From contig CANOFI010000097.1 in assembly GCA_947565255.1 (NCBI GenBank), positions 1 through 7,992 of the forward strand: a stretch of DNA of 7,992 nucleotides, given 5' to 3'. Below the pieces are notes generated by a model that worked only from the letters and a program-made list of their open reading frames with translations, had not been told where the DNA came from and did not search any database. Every line of letters starts with the position of its first letter. Positions within the stretch are counted from its first letter, which is position 1. Below, piece after piece: positions 6,769-7,992 of this stretch. The stretch is from an uncultured Lachnospiraceae bacterium. GTDB taxonomy: Bacteria; Bacillota; Clostridia; Lachnospirales; Lachnospiraceae. The position numbers and the translations under genes are program-made.

Positions 6769-6795
6769 TAAATTACATTCTTTACTCTTTTTTTC

Positions 6796-6940
6796 GGGGC
6801 TGCTGCAAAGGGACATCAGAACAGTATGAAAACCGCAATATCCTGCGGTTTGTACTACAGATCGTATTTACATCACATTTGCAGCAGTTCCTTCCCACAT
6901 GATAAAGACCGTCAACAAGCCTAAAAGGAGTTGCAAATGT
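6796..6940 (+). promoter_or_regulatory. Structured AraC leader with two mutually exclusive helices, one hiding the start codon
   Basis: Helix 1 pairs 6796-6809 (GGGGCTGCTGCAAA) with 6878-6891 (TTTGCAGCAGTTCC): 14 bp with two G-U pairs. Inside it sits a hairpin of 8 perfect pairs (6830-6837 with 6844-6851, loop ATATCC), extendable across a small bulge by 6823-6827 with 6852-6856. Helix 2 pairs 6875-6885 (ACATTTGCAGC) with 6930-6940 (GTTGCAAATGT): 11 bp with one G-U, covering the last base of the AAGGAG site and the whole AraC ATG. Both helices need 6878-6885, so they cannot coexist. This is the layout of a translational on/off switch: helix 1 frees the start and helix 2 buries it. No known riboswitch class is recognised. 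Folding and function are inferred. Confidence 0.5.
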
Positions 6941-7755
6941 TAGAACATTTAGAACGCATTCAAAATCCAACCCTTTTGTTTATAAGCCGCTGCCAGCTTA
7001 CACAGCCCGGCGACCCACATTTCCATAACTACGTAGAATTGATGTATATTCTTTCCGGAAGCTGTTTTTATATGATTGGAGATCGAATCTATCCCCTGGC
7101 TGCCGGAGATTTTTTAGTCATACCGGCAAATTCTATCCATCACTGTACTGCTATAACAAGCTCCGAGCCTATTGACGTATTCGTAATGACGCTGCCGGCC
7201 GAACAACTCCCGAACGCTTTCTGTACCATTGAACACACTTCCCCGGAAATCCAGCCTGCACTGTGTACGCTTGCCAAAAGTATGCAAATGGAATACAAGA
7301 AAAAGCTGCCTTTTTTCAAAATGAAGCTTTTGTCTTATTTTTTGGACTTTACCGTCCTGCTGCTCCGCGATATCCATATCGTAACAGAAGAAATTCCTCT
7401 TTGCACCTCTTTAACAAGCAAGGAACAGCATACGTTAAAATCCGCCCTGTTATACACAAAACAGCACTATATGGAGACGATTAATCTTCAGCAGATCGCA
7501 CAGAGCATACCGGTCAGCCTGTCCCATTTAAACCGTTTATTTCAAAAAACACTTCACATATCGCCCATGCAATATGTAATCCGGCTGCGCCTTATCAAGG
7601 CAAAATCTTTATTAAAGGAAAAACCAGGACTCTCCATAAAAGAAGTTGCCAGTTTGTGCGGATACAGCGACACGTACCATTTCAGTAAGATTTTCAAAAA
7701 ACATATTGGAATTTCCCCGACAGATTACCGGTCCGGAAAACGCAGAAAACAATAA
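6937..7755 (+). CDS. AraC-family transcriptional regulator with N-terminal cupin domain
   Basis: A 272-residue protein. Residues about 15-85 form an AraC-type cupin (GDPHFHNYVELMYILSG at 25-41, then AAGDFLVIPANSIHH at 55-69), which binds a small effector or mediates dimerisation. Residues about 170-270 form the double helix-turn-helix DNA-binding domain: first helix pair near 184-203, second near 233-254 (SIKEVASLCGYSDTYHFSKI), ending in the family signature GISPTDYR. The ATG at 6937 is preferred over an in-frame TTG at 6931 because AAGGAG at 6925-6930 ends 6 nt before it. The gene is divergent from the exporter operon, 664 bp away, making that operon the likely target. Translation may be controlled by the leader at 6796-6940. 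Its stop lies 6 bp from that of the convergent DnaB-like gene, with no terminator between. Confidence 0.92.
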   Translation: MLEHLERIQNPTLLFISRCQLTQPGDPHFHNYVELMYILSGSCFYMIGDRIYPLAAGDFLVIPANSIHHCTAITSSEPIDVFVMTLPAEQLPNAFCTIEHTSPEIQPALCTLAKSMQMEYKKKLPFFKMKLLSYFLDFTVLLLRDIHIVTEEIPLCTSLTSKEQHTLKSALLYTKQHYMETINLQQIAQSIPVSLSHLNRLFQKTLHISPMQYVIRLRLIKAKSLLKEKPGLSIKEVASLCGYSDTYHFSKIFKKHIGISPTDYRSGKRRKQ

Positions 7756-7761
7756 CCTGCA

Positions 7762-7992
7762 TTATCCATTCTGGTACATCTTTAAATGCGGGTCCCTGTC
7801 ATTCCACATATTTTCAAACCTTGTATAATTCGGCCGCCAGACAAGCTCGTCCGTTCCAACCGGACCGTTTCTCTGTTTGGCTGTGATGATTTCCGCAACA
7901 TTTTTTCTGTCGGAATCTTTATTATAATAATCATCGCGGTAGATAAACATTACCACGTCCGCATACACCAGGTACAGGGCGAACACCGTGCC
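7762..7992 (-). CDS. dnaB: DnaB-like replicative helicase, C-terminal fragment (5' end off window), possibly a remnant
   Basis: The minus-strand reading frame is open to the window edge. From ADVVMFIYRDDYYN through AEIITAKQRNGPVGT to YTRFENM it matches the conserved end of the DnaB RecA-like ATPase domain, followed by a short variable tail. DnaB unwinds DNA at the replication fork as a hexamer. The 10 residues before ADVV read GTVFALYLVY, whereas DnaB normally has an invariant-looking stretch ending in EQD just before ADVV. Neither of the other two frames restores it. This is either a divergent DnaB or a 3' remnant joined to unrelated sequence. The gene converges on AraC with a 6-bp gap. Confidence 0.72.
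   Translation of the reverse strand, partial: GTVFALYLVYADVVMFIYRDDYYNKDSDRKNVAEIITAKQRNGPVGTDELVWRPNYTRFENMWNDRDPHLKMYQNG

Noticed and set aside
6931..6936. In-frame TTG as an earlier start for the AraC gene
   Set aside because: It directly abuts the AAGGAG site, leaving no spacing; ATG at 6937 has a normal 6-nt gap.
1..7992. CRISPR array, tRNA or rRNA genes, transposase or integrase genes
   Set aside because: No regularly spaced direct repeats, no tRNA-like or rRNA sequence and no transposase or integrase protein were seen on either strand.

Overview
The window looks like chromosomal DNA from a low-to-mid GC Clostridia bacterium, most likely a gut Lachnospiraceae. The support is AAGGAGG-type ribosome binding sites, Firmicutes-type sigma-A promoters, a GHKL sensor kinase, a FlxA-like protein and a DnaB tail of Lachnospiraceae type. 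This placement comes from family resemblance only; no search was run. No tRNA, rRNA, CRISPR array or transposase gene was seen.

Layout. Positions 1-849 (+) hold the C-terminal part of a GHKL sensor histidine kinase cut by the left edge. After a possible sigma-28 promoter (887-913) comes a FlxA-like coiled-coil protein (962-1723, +). An AT-rich 18-bp inverted repeat (1791-1849) separates it from a convergent NUDIX hydrolase (1852-2370, -). The NUDIX gene has a strong extended -10 promoter (2547-2575), and its leader consists largely of a 131-bp imperfect palindrome (2407-2537). Upstream of that, two overlapping ABC exporter half-transporters (4413-6272 then 2617-4413, both -) form a translationally coupled pair, probably a heterodimeric exporter.

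The 664-bp gap between the exporter operon and the divergent AraC regulator (6937-7755, +) is the densest part of the window. It holds the exporter promoter with a downstream dyad operator (6294-6368), an apparent free-standing noncoding RNA of about 228 nt on the minus strand with its own -10 box and terminator (about 6417-6644), and an AraC leader. In that leader a 14-bp helix (6796-6809 with 6878-6891) competes with an 11-bp helix (6875-6885 with 6930-6940) that would bury the AraC start codon. At the right edge, 6 bp past the AraC stop and convergent with it, lies the C-terminus of a DnaB-like replicative helicase (7762-7992, -). Its visible N-terminal residues do not match the expected DnaB sequence.

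Working model (inference): the AraC protein senses a small molecule through its cupin domain and controls the divergent exporter operon through sites such as the 6294-6310 dyad. AraC synthesis may itself be gated at translation by its folded leader. The kinase, FlxA-like and NUDIX genes have no evident functional tie to this module.
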